NCBI GenBank assembly: GCA_036013505.1
Contig: CP107851.1
Span: 1,984,001-2,048,000, forward strand
Source: Streptomyces sp. NBC_00510
Lineage (GTDB): Bacteria > Actinomycetota > Actinomycetes > Streptomycetales > Streptomycetaceae
Direction: 5' to 3'
Length of the DNA stretch: 64,000 bases
Shown: in pieces, positions 8,330 through 17,268 of the stretch
Position numbering within the stretch: position 1 is the stretch's first letter
Layout: each line of letters starts with the position of its first letter
Notes under the pieces: generated by a model
Told to the model about the DNA's origin: nothing
The model's input: the letters and a program-made list of their open reading frames with translations, nothing else
Databases searched by the model: none
Made by a program: the position numbers and the translations under genes

Positions 8330-9106
8330 ATGGCCCAGCCCGAGCCGCCCGTAGAGCCGTTGGTGCGGACGGAGCGGCACGGCCGCGTCCTGGTGATCCG
8401 GATGTGCCGTGCGCACAAGCGCAACGCCGTGGACCGGCACCTGGCCGAGGCGCTCGACGCGGCGTTCAACACCCTGGAGGACGACCCGGAGCTGTGGGCC
8501 GGGGTGCTCACCGGCTCCGGCGGGGTCTTCAGCGCGGGCAGCGATCTGAACGCCATCGGCGACTACGTCACCGAGCGCGGCGGCGAGTACGGGCTGATCC
8601 GCCGTCACCGGCGCAAGCCGCTGGTCGCCGCCGTCGAGGGCGCCGCCCTGGGCGGCGGGATGGAACTGGTCCTCGCCTGCGACCTGGTGGTGGCCGCGGC
8701 GACCGCCCGTTTCGGACTGCCGGAGGTCCGGCTCGGCCTGGTGCCCACGTGTGCGGGGCTGTTCCGCGGCCCGCGCGCGCTGCCCGTCAACCTGGCCAGG
8801 GAGATGGTGCTGACCGGCGACCCCGTCGACGCCGCTCGGGCGCACGCCGCCGGGCTGGTCAACCGGGTCACCGGTGAGGGCGGGGCGCTCGCGGGCGCGC
8901 TCGAACTCGCCGCGCGCGTCTGCGAGAACGCCCCGGTCGCGGTCCAGGCGAGCCTGGTGGCGATGGACGCGTGGCTCTCCGGCTCCGACGGACTCGGCTG
9001 GCGGGCCACGGAGGAGGCCACCCGCACCGTGATGGCCTCCGAGGACCGGCACGAGGGCGTCGCCGCGTTCCTGGACCGGCGCCCGCCCCGCTGGACCGGC
9101 CGCTGA
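8330..9106 (+). CDS. Enoyl-CoA hydratase/isomerase (crotonase) family protein
   Basis: A 258-residue crotonase. The oxyanion-hole segments are HKRNAVD...FSAGSDLNAIGDYV (about residues 26-86) and ALGGGMELVLACDLVVAA (about 106-123). PEVRLGLVPTCAG supplies the usual catalytic-side loop, but the strongly acidic second glutamate of classical hydratases is not evident, so isomerase or other crotonase chemistry is possible. An ATG at 8330, 9 nt after GGAG, is preferred over the GTG at 8321. A role in fatty-acid or aromatic acyl-CoA breakdown is likely; no neighbours refine this. Confidence 0.88.
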   Translation: MAQPEPPVEPLVRTERHGRVLVIRMCRAHKRNAVDRHLAEALDAAFNTLEDDPELWAGVLTGSGGVFSAGSDLNAIGDYVTERGGEYGLIRRHRRKPLVAAVEGAALGGGMELVLACDLVVAAATARFGLPEVRLGLVPTCAGLFRGPRALPVNLAREMVLTGDPVDAARAHAAGLVNRVTGEGGALAGALELAARVCENAPVAVQASLVAMDAWLSGSDGLGWRATEEATRTVMASEDRHEGVAAFLDRRPPRWTGR

Positions 9107-9249
9107 CGCCCCGGTAACCGGCGGATACACGCACGCGGGTGACTCCGGCGTGCGCCACGCCGGGGACCGGGCTTATCTGGAAGCCGTGACCGGTGTCGTC
9201 CGGACGCGGTCCGCCGCGCAGGAGGCGCCCCCGAGCGAGGAGCTTCCTT

Positions 9250-10701
9250 TTGGCACGCAGGATTCCGCCGACCACCGCGGTCGCCGTGGTGTTCGTCGCC
9301 GCGCTGTTCATGGCGATCATGGACACCACCATCGTCAACGTCGCCGTACCGGCCATCGGCGAGGACTTCGGCGTGCCGGCCTCCGGGCTGGGCGGCGTCA
9401 ACATCGGTTACCTCGTCAGCCTGGCGGTCTTCATCCCCGTCGCCGGCTGGCTGTCCGACCGGTACGGCACCCGCAGGGTGTTCCTCGCCGCGCTGGTCGC
9501 CTTCACCGCGGCGTCGGCGCTGTGCGCGATGTCGACCAGCCTCGAACAGCTCACCCTGTACCGGATCCTGCAGGGCGCCGGCGGCGGTCTGCTGGTCCCG
9601 GTCGGCCAGACCATGCTGTTCCGGGCGTACCCGCCGGCGGAACGGATCAAGGCGCAGCGCGCGCTGATGGTGCCGACCGCGATCGCCCCGGCCGTCGGCC
9701 CGGTGCTGGGCGGCTGGCTGTGCGACGCCGTGTCCTGGCACTGGGTCTTCCTGGTCAACCTGCCGGTCGGCGCCGCGGCCGTGGTCTTCGGGCTGCTCTT
9801 CCTGCCGGACTACCGGCTGGAGCGCCCCGGGCGCTTCGACCTCGTCGGCTTCCTCCTGGCCGGCGGCGGGCTGTCGCTGACGCTGTACGCGCTGACCAAC
9901 GGCGCCAAGGACGGCTGGGGCACCGCGGGCATCCTCGTGCCGCTGTTCGTGGGGCTCGCGGCGCTCGGCGCGATGGTGCTGGTGGAACGGCGGATCACGA
10001 TGCCGATGCTGGACCTGGAGCTCTTCCGGGACCGGCTGTTCCGCGCGAACACCGTCGTGATGTTCCCGCTCAGCGCGGTCTTCCTCGGCACGGTGTGGCT
10101 CTACCCGATGTTCCTGCAGGAGGCGCTGGGCTTCAACGCCTTCGAGAGCGGCCTGGCCACCTGGCCGGAGGCCGTGGGCGTGATGGCCGCCGCGCAGATC
10201 GCCCCGCGGCTGTACCGGCGGATCGGGCCGCGGTGGCTCATGGTGGGCGGTTCGGCCGGCATGGGCGTGTGCGTGGCGGTGATGACCGGGTTCACGACGG
10301 CCACCTCGCCGTGGGTGCTGCGCGGGGTGCTGTTCGTCCTGGGGTACTGCATCGGGCACGTGATGATGTCGGCGCAGAACGCCGCCTTCGCCACGATCCC
10401 CCCTCCCTCGACGGGGCGGGCGGCGACCGTGTTCAACATGCAGCGGCAGCTGGGCGGTGCCTTCGGGACCGCGCTCATCGCCACGCTCCTCACCGCGGTC
10501 GGGACCACCACCGTGACCGCGGGCGGCACCACGACGGCCAACCTGGGCGCGTACCACGCCGGCTTCGTGCTCTGCACGGGCCTGGCCCTGATCTCGGCGG
10601 TCGCGGCGCTCTTCGTCTCCGACAAGGACGCCCTGCGCGTCGAGAGCCCCCGTCCGGGCCGCCACGCCCGCCCCGACGCCGCCGCCTCGCCGGCCACCTG
10701 A
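9250..10701 (+). CDS. MFS drug efflux transporter, DHA2 (EmrB/QacA) type
   Basis: A 483-residue protein with about 14 hydrophobic segments. DHA2 marks are the first-helix MDTTIVNVAVPAIG motif, the loop DRYGTRR (motif A) and GPVLGGWL (motif C) near residue 155. It probably exports drugs or natural products by proton antiport. The TTG at 9250 was chosen because GAGGAG lies 7 nt upstream; the upstream GTG at 9193 would add a basic, Pro/Arg-rich tail not expected for the family. No TetR-type regulator is adjacent. A short hairpin follows 78 bp after the stop. Confidence 0.9.
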   Translation: MARRIPPTTAVAVVFVAALFMAIMDTTIVNVAVPAIGEDFGVPASGLGGVNIGYLVSLAVFIPVAGWLSDRYGTRRVFLAALVAFTAASALCAMSTSLEQLTLYRILQGAGGGLLVPVGQTMLFRAYPPAERIKAQRALMVPTAIAPAVGPVLGGWLCDAVSWHWVFLVNLPVGAAAVVFGLLFLPDYRLERPGRFDLVGFLLAGGGLSLTLYALTNGAKDGWGTAGILVPLFVGLAALGAMVLVERRITMPMLDLELFRDRLFRANTVVMFPLSAVFLGTVWLYPMFLQEALGFNAFESGLATWPEAVGVMAAAQIAPRLYRRIGPRWLMVGGSAGMGVCVAVMTGFTTATSPWVLRGVLFVLGYCIGHVMMSAQNAAFATIPPPSTGRAATVFNMQRQLGGAFGTALIATLLTAVGTTTVTAGGTTTANLGAYHAGFVLCTGLALISAVAALFVSDKDALRVESPRPGRHARPDAAASPAT

Positions 10702-10779
10702 CCGCGTGCCGCGGGTGCCCCGAGGGCTGCCGCCGTGTCGTCGCGGTACGGGACCCTCGCGCGGCGCACCGGCGGCGGC

Positions 10780-10798
10780 GCCTGACCGCCGGTCAGGC
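10780..10798. terminator. Hairpin terminator after the DHA2 transporter
   Basis: Perfect inverted repeat GCCTGACC / GGTCAGGC with a 3-nt loop, 78 bp downstream of the transporter stop codon. Confidence 0.5.
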
Positions 10799-11226
10799 CC
10801 GGGGCACCGGTCGGGAAGACGTCCGGGCGCCGCCTCCCGCGCCCGCCCCTGCGGGCCGCCGCCGGGTGCGGGCCCGTCGCAGCTCGCGCCGGGCGTGCGG
10901 GCGGGCCGAGGCGGCGACGGAACGGTCCCGTGGAACCGAGGGAACCGTGCCACGATCCCCGGGACCGAAGCCCCGGCCCTGCGGCCCCGGGGCACGGCCC
11001 TCCTCGACGGGCACGTGCGCTGTCCGGGCAGCGAGGAGCCCGGACCGAGCCGCGGACGAACACCAGCCCGCATGCGGGCCCAGCCCGTGCCGCTCCGGCC
11101 GCCGCAGCGGCCGGGCCCGGGGCCGCCTGCAGCCATCCGGGGTGCGCGAGCGCGGCAACCAGCAGCCGACGCAGCACCTCCGTCGAAAGCCGGGGGGTGA
11201 CGGAGGCCGTCGGGCACCGGTCCTGG
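10799..11226. other. Non-coding GC-rich gap; no supported gene
   Basis: Several overlapping frames stay open because of GC content, but none has a plausible ribosome-binding site, conserved-looking domain or consistent codon bias. I see no RNA gene, and only weak imperfect repeats around 10918-10955. I regard it as intergenic or decayed sequence. Confidence 0.5.
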
Positions 11227-11312
11227 GCCCTGTCGTCAAAGGAGCCCCCCTTCTCCGCTGGGAGGTGCCTGGAGGCACCCCCGGCCGAAGGTGGGGGGCT
11301 GTGCGACAGGGC
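11227..11312. repeat. 86-bp MITE-like palindromic element
   Basis: Ends are a perfect 9-bp inverted repeat, GCCCTGTCG (11227-11235) and CGACAGGGC (11304-11312). Inside lie GCCCCCC (11244-11250) / GGGGGGC (11293-11299) and, at the tip, GGTGCCT (11264-11270) / AGGCACC (11273-11279). The whole unit can fold into one long imperfect hairpin. It encodes nothing. A miniature transposable element mobilised by an IS elsewhere, or a large structured terminator/REP unit, are the likely explanations. No clear target-site duplication is visible. Confidence 0.55.
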
Positions 11313-11390
11313 TTGGCGGCACCGGCAGAGCGGCGGCCGACGCCGGGTGCTCTCACATGCCGCCGCCGCGTCAGGCCCTAGCATCGACCC

Positions 11391-11900
11391 ATGCCTCGCC
11401 TGGAACGTCTCCGTGCCGACCACGCCACCGCGCTCCTGGAGTTCGAGCGGGCGAACCGCGCGTACTTCGCCGCGTCGATACCGGACCGGGGCGACGACTA
11501 CTTCGCGTACTTCGACGCGCGGCACCAGGCGCTGCTCGCCGAGCAGGACGCCGGGGTCTGCCACTTCCACGTACTGGTCGGCGCGGACGACGAGGTGCTG
11601 GGCCGGGTCAACGTGGTGGACGTGACGGACGGGTCGGCGGAGCTGGGGTACCGGATCGCCGAGAGCGCGGCCGGGCGGGGGCTCGCCACGGCCGCGGTTC
11701 ACGAAGTGTGCGCCCTGGCGGCCGGGGAGTACGGGCTGACGACACTGTGGGCGGTCACCACGCTGGACAACGCGGGCTCCCGCACGGTGCTGACCCGTAC
11801 GGGGTTCGTGTCGGCCGGTACGGTCGAGCTGGAAGGCCGCCCCGGGCTCCGGTTCGTCCGCGCCCTGACGGACGGCACGGCGCCGTCCTCCGCACGCTGA
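11391..11900 (+). CDS. GNAT-family N-acetyltransferase (RimJ/RimL-like)
   Basis: A 169-residue acetyltransferase. The acetyl-CoA-binding segment AELGYRIAESAAGRGLATAAVHEVCALA (about residues 83-110) carries the R/Q-x-x-G-x-G/A loop, followed by TLDNAGSRTVLTRTGF (about 124-139), the usual N-acetyltransferase strand-helix. Likely substrates are a protein N-terminus or small amine; not determinable. TAGCAT lies 6 nt before the ATG, the spacing of a leaderless promoter. Its last 202 bp overlap, tail to tail, the reading frame of the convergent membrane-protein gene. Confidence 0.85.
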   Translation: MPRLERLRADHATALLEFERANRAYFAASIPDRGDDYFAYFDARHQALLAEQDAGVCHFHVLVGADDEVLGRVNVVDVTDGSAELGYRIAESAAGRGLATAAVHEVCALAAGEYGLTTLWAVTTLDNAGSRTVLTRTGFVSAGTVELEGRPGLRFVRALTDGTAPSSAR

Positions 11901-12838
11901 ACGCGGGCGGCGAGCGCGCGCACGCCGGGGAGGGCGAGCACGGCGATCCCGGGGAGGCTGGAGACGAGGGTGAGCACCCCGTACACGACGGCGGTCGCGA
12001 GGCCCTGCGTGGCGCCCAGCCCGGCCGCGCCGAAGGCGAGCGTCGCGGCGGCCTCACGCGGGCCCCAGCCGCCGATGTTGACGGGCAGTCCCATCACGAG
12101 CAGGGCCAGGATGAGCGGCGGCACGAGCGTGGTGACCGGTGCCGACGAGCCCGCGACGCGGGCCGCGACCACGAACAGGGCGATGTGACCGGCGAGTCCT
12201 GCCGCGGACAGCGCGACCACGCCCGGCCAGGTGCCACGGGCGAGCAGTCCGCTGCGGACGTCGGCCAGCCCGGTGGCCAAGGCCTGCCGGCCCTTGGCGC
12301 CGCGCCGCCACAGCAGCCATCCGCCGAGCACCACGACGGCCAGGAGCACCCCGGCCGTGACCTCCGCGGCGGCCCGGCCCGGCACGAGGTCCCCGGCGAT
12401 GGCCGTGACCAGGGCGGGTCGGGTGAGCAGGACGGCCCCGCCGAGCGCGAGGACGACGACCTGCCCGCCGACCCGTTCGAGGACGACGGCGCGCACGCCG
12501 CGGCCGACGTCGCCGGAGTGCTTGCCGTGGCGGACCGCCCGGTCGACGTCGCCGAGGACGCCGGCCGGGAGCACCGCGTTGAGCAGCAGCGCCCGGTAGT
12601 AGTCGGACACGGCCCGGGCCATCGGGAGCCGCAGGCCGAGCCGGCGGGCGACCAGGCACCAGCGCCAGGCGCTCGTCACGGTGGTGAACAGGCCGATCGC
12701 GAGGGCGGCGAGGACGGCGGGGCCGTCGACGACCCGCAGGCCGTCGACGAACGCGCCGGTGCCGAGCCGCCACACGAGGGCGGCGAGGATGCCCGCGCCG
12801 ATCAGCAGCCGCAGCCAGGCCCACAGTCGTTGCCTCAC
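11699..12838 (-). CDS. LPG synthase/flippase-type integral membrane protein (UPF0104)
   Basis: A 379-residue protein with roughly eight hydrophobic segments between residues 10 and 300. The LPNxG-like region VMGLPVNIGGWGPREAA resembles the lysylphosphatidylglycerol synthase transmembrane family (MprF N-domain/AglD-type), which flips or handles lipid-linked molecules. It has no aminoacyl-transferase domain. The GTG start overlaps the upstream methyltransferase stop (GTGA). As last gene of the operon it may move the pathway product or its lipid carrier across the membrane (inference). The last 60-odd residues are a Ser/Arg/Pro-rich tail read antisense through the acetyltransferase gene, which suggests that the ancestral stop was lost. 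Confidence 0.82.
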   Translation of the reverse strand: MRQRLWAWLRLLIGAGILAALVWRLGTGAFVDGLRVVDGPAVLAALAIGLFTTVTSAWRWCLVARRLGLRLPMARAVSDYYRALLLNAVLPAGVLGDVDRAVRHGKHSGDVGRGVRAVVLERVGGQVVVLALGGAVLLTRPALVTAIAGDLVPGRAAAEVTAGVLLAVVVLGGWLLWRRGAKGRQALATGLADVRSGLLARGTWPGVVALSAAGLAGHIALFVVAARVAGSSAPVTTLVPPLILALLVMGLPVNIGGWGPREAAATLAFGAAGLGATQGLATAVVYGVLTLVSSLPGIAVLALPGVRALAARVQRAEDGAVPSVRARTNRSPGRPSSSTVPADTNPVRVSTVREPALSSVVTAHSVVSPYSPAARAHTS

Positions 12839-13686
12839 CGGGCGTCACCTCCGGGCAGGGCGAGCAGGTCGCCGTGGCCGACGACGGCGGTCAGCCGCCC
12901 GGCCGCGCAGTCTTCGAGCCGTCGGCGCAGATAGGGCTCCGCAAGGGCGGCCAGGCCGGGTTCCTGCTCGACGGCGGCGCCCACCCAGCCGCGCAGCCAC
13001 TCGGCGGTGAGCGCGGACCGGTCCGCGCCGAGCCGCCAGGGGCTGGGGCGGGTCGTGACGGTGGCACCGTACCGGGTGAACGCCCTGCCGGCGGCATCGA
13101 GGGCGTCGGGGCCCAGTAGTGCGCGGCCGCCGGCCGTGCGCCGCTGGTGCGCGTTGAAGGCGGCGGTGATCTCCGCGTCGAGCGGGTCGGCGGGCCCGAG
13201 TTCGACCTCGCCGACCACCGAGAGACCGAAGAGCACGGGCACTGCGGCGGCGTTGCAGGTGGCGGCGAGGGCGTCGATCTCGTCGGCGGTGAGCAGGTCC
13301 AACAGCGCAGAGGCGGTGACGAGCGAGGTCCCGGCGAGGTCGGCGGCGGTGAGCCGGGTGAGGTCGCCCTCGCGGGTCTCGGCGGTGACGGGGCCGCCGC
13401 CCGCGGTGAGGCCGGTCAGGCTCGCCGCGGCCAGGTCGAGCAAGGAGGGGTCGTGGTCGTGGAGGATCCAGTGCTGCGGTCCGGGCAGTCGTCCGCTGAG
13501 CCAGCGGCCCATCGAGCCGGTGCCGCAGCCGAGGTCGCGGACGACGAGCGGGCCGGTGCCGCGGGCCGCTCCCGCGAGGTGCTCGCGGAGTGGGTCGAGC
13601 AGGTCCGCGGCGCGGGCCGCGGCGTCGGCGTCCTCGCGCAGCGCGAGCCAGTGCGGTGTGAAGGGGGCGGTGTCGGACGTGGTCAT
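12835..13686 (-). CDS. Class I SAM-dependent methyltransferase
   Basis: A 283-residue protein with SAM motif I VVRDLGCGTGSMGRWL (residues 48-63) followed by an acidic strand end (HWILHDHDPSLLDLAA) expected to bind the ribose of SAM. The start overlaps the glycosyltransferase stop (ATGA) and the stop overlaps the membrane-protein start (GTGA), so the proteins are translationally coupled. A role in methylating the glycosylated product of this operon is inferred; the acceptor is unknown. Confidence 0.85.
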   Translation of the reverse strand: MTTSDTAPFTPHWLALREDADAAARAADLLDPLREHLAGAARGTGPLVVRDLGCGTGSMGRWLSGRLPGPQHWILHDHDPSLLDLAAASLTGLTAGGGPVTAETREGDLTRLTAADLAGTSLVTASALLDLLTADEIDALAATCNAAAVPVLFGLSVVGEVELGPADPLDAEITAAFNAHQRRTAGGRALLGPDALDAAGRAFTRYGATVTTRPSPWRLGADRSALTAEWLRGWVGAAVEQEPGLAALAEPYLRRRLEDCAAGRLTAVVGHGDLLALPGGDAR

Positions 13687-14807
13687 CGGGTTCCCTCCCG
13701 CAGCAGTTCCAGTACCGCGTCCATGTGCCGCGCGGCGTGCTCCCAGCCGTGCAGCGTCTCGCGCCGCCGGCGGGCCGCCGTGCGCAGCCGGCCGCGCAGG
13801 TCGGCGTCGTCGAGCCAGCGGCGGAGCGCCGCGGCGAGTTCGGTGGTGTCGTCCGGGGGGACGAGGAGGCCGGGCGGTGTGCCGTCCGGTGCCAGGCCGA
13901 GGGCGTCGGGCACTCCCCCGGCGGCGGTGGCCAGCACGGGGGTGCCGCGCATCAGGGCCTCGGTGACGACCATGCCGAAGGTCTCGGCGCGGGACGGCAG
14001 GACGAGCAGGTCGGCGGCGGCGTACTCGGCCGCGAGGGGTTCGCCGGTGAGCGGGCCGGTGAGGTGCACGCGGTCGTCGAGGCCGTGCCGGCCGATCAGC
14101 GCGCGTACGCGTGCGAGGTGTTCGGGGTCGCGGCCGAGCGGCCCCACGCAGCGGCAGGTCCAGGTCAGGTCGGCGACGGCGGCGAGCGCACCGGCGAGCA
14201 GGTCGTGGCCCTTGCGCGGGGTCAGCGAGGCGACGCACAGCAGCCGGGTGCCGGCTTGCGTGCCGGGTGCGAGCGGCGCGGGATCGGTGCCGGGGGTGAC
14301 GACGTGGACCCGGCCGGCGGGCAGCGCGTGCCGCTCGGCGATGCGCCGGGCGGCCCAGGGGCTGGTGGCGACGACCGCGGCGGCGGCCCGCAGGGTCTCG
14401 CGCTCCAGGGCGTCGAGTTCGCGGGCCGCGGCGGGGTCGAGGCCGGTCTCGTCGGCCAGGGGCAGGTGCACCAGGACGGCGGTGCGCAGCCGGCGCGTCT
14501 GCGGGACGACGATCTCGGGGACGCCGCAGGCCACGAGTCCGTCGAGCAGGACGACGGCGCCGTCCGGCACCGATGCGAGCACCTTGGCCAGGGCCTGGCG
14601 GGCGGCGGTGTCCGGACGGGGCCACGTGCCCCGCACGGGGAGTTCCCGCAGCGGACGGCCCGCCGCCGCGAGCGTCTGGCTCAGACGGCGGTCGTAGACG
14701 TTGCCGCCGCTGGGCGCGGTGGCGTCGTCGACGTCGCCCGGGAGGACGACGTACGCGGGGCCCGCCCCCGCCGGAGCGGGGGCGGCCGTGCGGGCGGGCG
14801 TGCTCAC
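13683..14807 (-). CDS. Glycosyltransferase family 4 (GT-B fold)
   Basis: A 374-residue retaining glycosyltransferase. The C-terminal nucleotide-sugar domain contains [20 protein letters not shown] (about residue 190) and the E-x7-E motif in [20 protein letters not shown] (about residue 275). The N-terminal domain is alanine-rich and starts [10 protein letters not shown], with [14 protein letters not shown] near residue 34, a donor/acceptor loop typical of GT4. The GTG at 14807 overlaps the upstream PTPS-like stop. The acceptor is presumably the product of the MDR/PTPS-like enzymes; donor sugar unknown. Confidence 0.9.
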   Translation of the reverse strand: MSTPARTAAPAPAGAGPAYVVLPGDVDDATAPSGGNVYDRRLSQTLAAAGRPLRELPVRGTWPRPDTAARQALAKVLASVPDGAVVLLDGLVACGVPEIVVPQTRRLRTAVLVHLPLADETGLDPAAARELDALERETLRAAAAVVATSPWAARRIAERHALPAGRVHVVTPGTDPAPLAPGTQAGTRLLCVASLTPRKGHDLLAGALAAVADLTWTCRCVGPLGRDPEHLARVRALIGRHGLDDRVHLTGPLTGEPLAAEYAAADLLVLPSRAETFGMVVTEALMRGTPVLATAAGGVPDALGLAPDGTPPGLLVPPDDTTELAAALRRWLDDADLRGRLRTAARRRRETLHGWEHAARHMDAVLELLREGTR

Positions 14808-15202
14808 AGAGGACGCTCGTAGCTCGCCCAGGCGACGTGCGACTCGTGCAGTGTGACGGAGATGCCGGTCAGGCCGTGGGCGCCCTCGCCGAGCTTGCCC
14901 GCGGCCACGCGGTCGGCGAGCCGGTCGGCGATGACCTTCGCCAGGAACTCGGTCGAGGTGTTGGTCCCGGCGAACTCCGGCTCGTCGTCGAGGTTGCGGT
15001 AGTTGAGCGCGGCGAGCACCGCGCCGAGTTCCTGGGTCGCCAGGCCGATGTCGACGACGATGTTGTCGGCGTCGAGTTCCTGGCGGCGGAACGTCGCATC
15101 CACCAGGAACGTGGCGCCGTGCAACCGCTGCGCGGGTCCGAAGACCTCGCCGCGGAAGCTGTGGGCGACCATGACGTGGTCGCGGACGGTGATACTGAAC
15201 AC
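14804..15202 (-). CDS. Degenerate 6-pyruvoyl-tetrahydropterin synthase / QueD-family homologue
   Basis: A 132-residue T-fold protein. Alignment by eye to E. coli QueD preserves the fold landmarks: VAHSF (His14), RLHGATF (His28), NTSTEFLA and LHES (Glu120, pterin-ring anchor). However, the third zinc histidine (second His of HGH) is Ala30, the catalytic cysteine position is Ala24, and the catalytic Asp-His pair (LDHHYLND in QueD) reads LNYRNLDD here. Classical PTPS or 6-carboxy-tetrahydropterin chemistry is therefore unlikely. It may bind a pterin or guanine-like ring without the usual zinc, or catalyse another reaction. It is second in the MDR-PTPS-GT4-methyltransferase-membrane operon, 24 bp after the dehydrogenase stop. 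Confidence 0.88.
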   Translation of the reverse strand: MFSITVRDHVMVAHSFRGEVFGPAQRLHGATFLVDATFRRQELDADNIVVDIGLATQELGAVLAALNYRNLDDEPEFAGTNTSTEFLAKVIADRLADRVAAGKLGEGAHGLTGISVTLHESHVAWASYERPL

Positions 15203-15226
15203 GCGAGGACAACCTTCCCCAAAGGC

Positions 15227-16207
15227 CTAACCGGGACGGTAGGCAATACGGTGACAGAGCACGGAACGTTCACCGCCTGCGATCTCCTTCATCAGCAGGG
15301 GCAGCTCCTCGAAGTCGCTCTCGCCGGTGACGAGGGCGTCGTAGACCGGGTCGGCGAGCAGGCGCAGGGCCAGTGCCATCCGGTCCGCGTAGGTGCGCCG
15401 GGTGCGGCGCGAGGGTGAGACGGTGCCGACCTGGCTGCTGCGCACGACCAGGCGGCGGGAGTGGAAGGCCTCGCCCAGCGGCAGGCTGACCCGCCGGTCG
15501 CCGTACCAGCTCAGCTCGACGACGGTGCCCTCCGGCTCCAGCAGTTCCAGGGCGCGGCCGAGCCCCGCCTCGGTGGCGCTGGCGTGGACGACCAGGTCGC
15601 AGCCGCCCTCCGCCGCGTCGGGGTGGGCGAAGCCGACGCCGAGCGCCTCGGCGACGGCGGCGCGGGAGGGGTCGACGTCGACCAGCTGCACCCGCGCGCC
15701 CGGGACGCCGGCGAGGACGGCGGCGACGCTGGAGCCGACCATGCCGGCGCCGACCACGGCGATCCGGTCCCCGATCTGCGGGCCCGCGTCCCAGACCGCG
15801 TTGACCGCGGTCTCGACGGTGCCCGCCAGCACCGCGCGTCCCGCGGGGACGTCGTCGGGCACGGGCGTCACGGCGGTGGCCGGGACGACGTACCGGGTCT
15901 GGTGCGGGTAGAGGCAGAAGACGGTGCGGCCGAGCAGCTCGGGCGGCCCCTGTTCGACCACGCCCACGTTGAGGTAGCCGTACTTCACCGGCCCCGGGAA
16001 CTCGCCGTCCTGGAACGGCGCCCGCATCGCCTGGTGCTGGCTCACGGGCACCCCGCCCCGGAAGACCAGGGTCTCGGTACCGCGGCTCACGCCGGAGTAC
16101 AGGGAGCGCACCAGCACCTCCCCCGGACCGGGTTCCGCCAGGGGGACCTCCCTGACCTCGCCCTCGCCGGGTTCTCGAAGCCAGAACGCACGCGCCGAAC
16201 GCTCCAC
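15227..16207 (-). CDS. MDR-superfamily dehydrogenase (zinc-type alcohol dehydrogenase fold)
   Basis: A 326-residue medium-chain dehydrogenase. The GroES-like N-domain has the [14 protein letters not shown] motif (about residue 42), as in BchC-like members, in place of the zinc-binding cysteine of classical alcohol dehydrogenases. The Rossmann NAD(P) motif is [16 protein letters not shown] (about residue 155). The GTG at 16207 is preceded by GGAGG with 7-nt spacing; the longer frame upstream lacks a ribosome-binding site. It is the first gene of the operon and divergent from the CDP-alcohol phosphatidyltransferase. Likely oxidises or reduces a side chain of the operon's intermediate (inference). 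Confidence 0.85.
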   Translation of the reverse strand: MERSARAFWLREPGEGEVREVPLAEPGPGEVLVRSLYSGVSRGTETLVFRGGVPVSQHQAMRAPFQDGEFPGPVKYGYLNVGVVEQGPPELLGRTVFCLYPHQTRYVVPATAVTPVPDDVPAGRAVLAGTVETAVNAVWDAGPQIGDRIAVVGAGMVGSSVAAVLAGVPGARVQLVDVDPSRAAVAEALGVGFAHPDAAEGGCDLVVHASATEAGLGRALELLEPEGTVVELSWYGDRRVSLPLGEAFHSRRLVVRSSQVGTVSPSRRTRRTYADRMALALRLLADPVYDALVTGESDFEELPLLMKEIAGGERSVLCHRIAYRPG

Positions 16208-16225
16208 CGATTTCCTCCGTACTCC

Positions 16226-16250
16226 ATGGCGGGCAACAGGCACCCGCCAT
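16226..16250. promoter_or_regulatory. Palindrome in the MDR/phosphatidyltransferase divergent promoter region
   Basis: Perfect 8-bp inverted repeat ATGGCGGG / CCCGCCAT with 9-bp spacer. It sits 19 bp before the dehydrogenase start and 64 bp before the phosphatidyltransferase start. It is a candidate operator that would co-regulate both directions. No regulator gene is adjacent. Confidence 0.45.
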
Positions 16251-16314
16251 CCGGGTGGTGCCGGGCCCGTACCGTACGCGGCTGTGCCGCACAGGCGACA
16301 AGCGGGGACGTCTC

Positions 16315-17124
16315 ATGACCGTGATGACCGTTGGATCCGAGTTCCGTGGGGGCACCGCGGGGCGCGAGCAGGCCGGGGCGGCAGCAGCCCAGCTGGCGCT
16401 GCTCGCCGCGCTGTGGGCCACCGTGGGCCTGGACACCGTGGGCTGGCTGACCGGGACCGTCTACGCGGCGGGCACCTGGGCGCTGCTCGCCGCGGGCCTG
16501 CGGCGGGCGGGACGCCGCTCACTGGGCCCGGCCGACCACGTGACCCTGGCCCGGGCGGTGCTCGTCGGCGGCGTGACGGCGATGGTGGCGGGCGGCGTCG
16601 CGCACGGCGCGCCGCTGCTGACCGGGCTGACCGCGGTGGCGCTGGCGCTCGACGCGGTGGACGGGAAGGTCGCGCGGCGCACGGGCACGGCGTCCGCCCT
16701 GGGCGCGCGCTTCGACATGGAGGTCGACGCCTTCCTGATCCTGGTGCTGAGCACGCGGCTCGCCCTGACGCTGGGCCCGTGGGTGCTGGTGATCGGCGCC
16801 ATGCGCTACGCCTTCGTGGCGGCGGCGTGGGTGCTGCCGTGGCTCAACGCCCCGCTCCCGCCGAGCTTCGCGCGCAAGACGGTGGCGGCACTGCAGGGCG
16901 TCGTCCTGCTCCTGGCCTGTTCGGGGCTGGTCCCGCTGGAGGTCTCCGCGGCCCTGACCTTGCTCGCGCTGGGCTCGCTGGTCTGGTCGTTCGGCCGTGA
17001 CGTGCTGTGGCTGTGGCGGCACCGGCCGGCACCGCGGTCCGCCGCGGGCTTCACGGGGGCCGAGGGGATGGTGGCGGAGACCCGCACGCTGGTGTCCGCG
17101 TCCGCGGGCGGCCGGGCCTCCTGA
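16315..17124 (+). CDS. CDP-alcohol phosphatidyltransferase family membrane protein
   Basis: A 269-residue protein with six or so hydrophobic helices. It has the complete family motif D-x2-D-G-x2-A-R-x8-G-x3-D-x3-D: Asp113, Asp116, Gly117, Ala120, Arg121, Gly130, Asp134 and Asp138. Such enzymes transfer a phosphatidyl or diphosphate-alcohol group from CDP-diacylglycerol (or a CDP-alcohol) to an alcohol in the membrane. It is divergent from the PTPS-like operon across a 107-bp gap with a palindrome, hinting that the operon's product may be attached to a lipid (inference). The ATG at 16315 is used; another lies three codons later. A decayed copy of its 3' end occurs 145 bp downstream. Confidence 0.88.
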   Translation: MTVMTVGSEFRGGTAGREQAGAAAAQLALLAALWATVGLDTVGWLTGTVYAAGTWALLAAGLRRAGRRSLGPADHVTLARAVLVGGVTAMVAGGVAHGAPLLTGLTAVALALDAVDGKVARRTGTASALGARFDMEVDAFLILVLSTRLALTLGPWVLVIGAMRYAFVAAAWVLPWLNAPLPPSFARKTVAALQGVVLLLACSGLVPLEVSAALTLLALGSLVWSFGRDVLWLWRHRPAPRSAAGFTGAEGMVAETRTLVSASAGGRAS

Positions 17125-17137
17125 CCCGGCCCGTTCG

Positions 17138-17170
17138 AGGCCCCGGCGGCGTCTTCCGCTGCCGGGGCCT
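17138..17170. terminator. Hairpin terminator after the phosphatidyltransferase
   Basis: Perfect 10-bp inverted repeat AGGCCCCGGC / GCCGGGGCCT, 13-nt loop, starting 14 bp after the stop codon. Confidence 0.65.
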
Positions 17171-17268
17171 GTGCTTGTCGCACGGCGCCCCTGACGCCGG
17201 GCCCGCGAGTGCTTCCGTCACGCGGCGCGGGGTCGCGGGGCGTCACCCAGGCGTCGCAGGTTCGCGGG

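Noticed and set aside
10706-11381. Long open frames on both strands in the gap after the DHA2 transporter
   Set aside because: Arg/Pro/Gly-biased shadow translations with no ribosome-binding site and no domain-like pattern.
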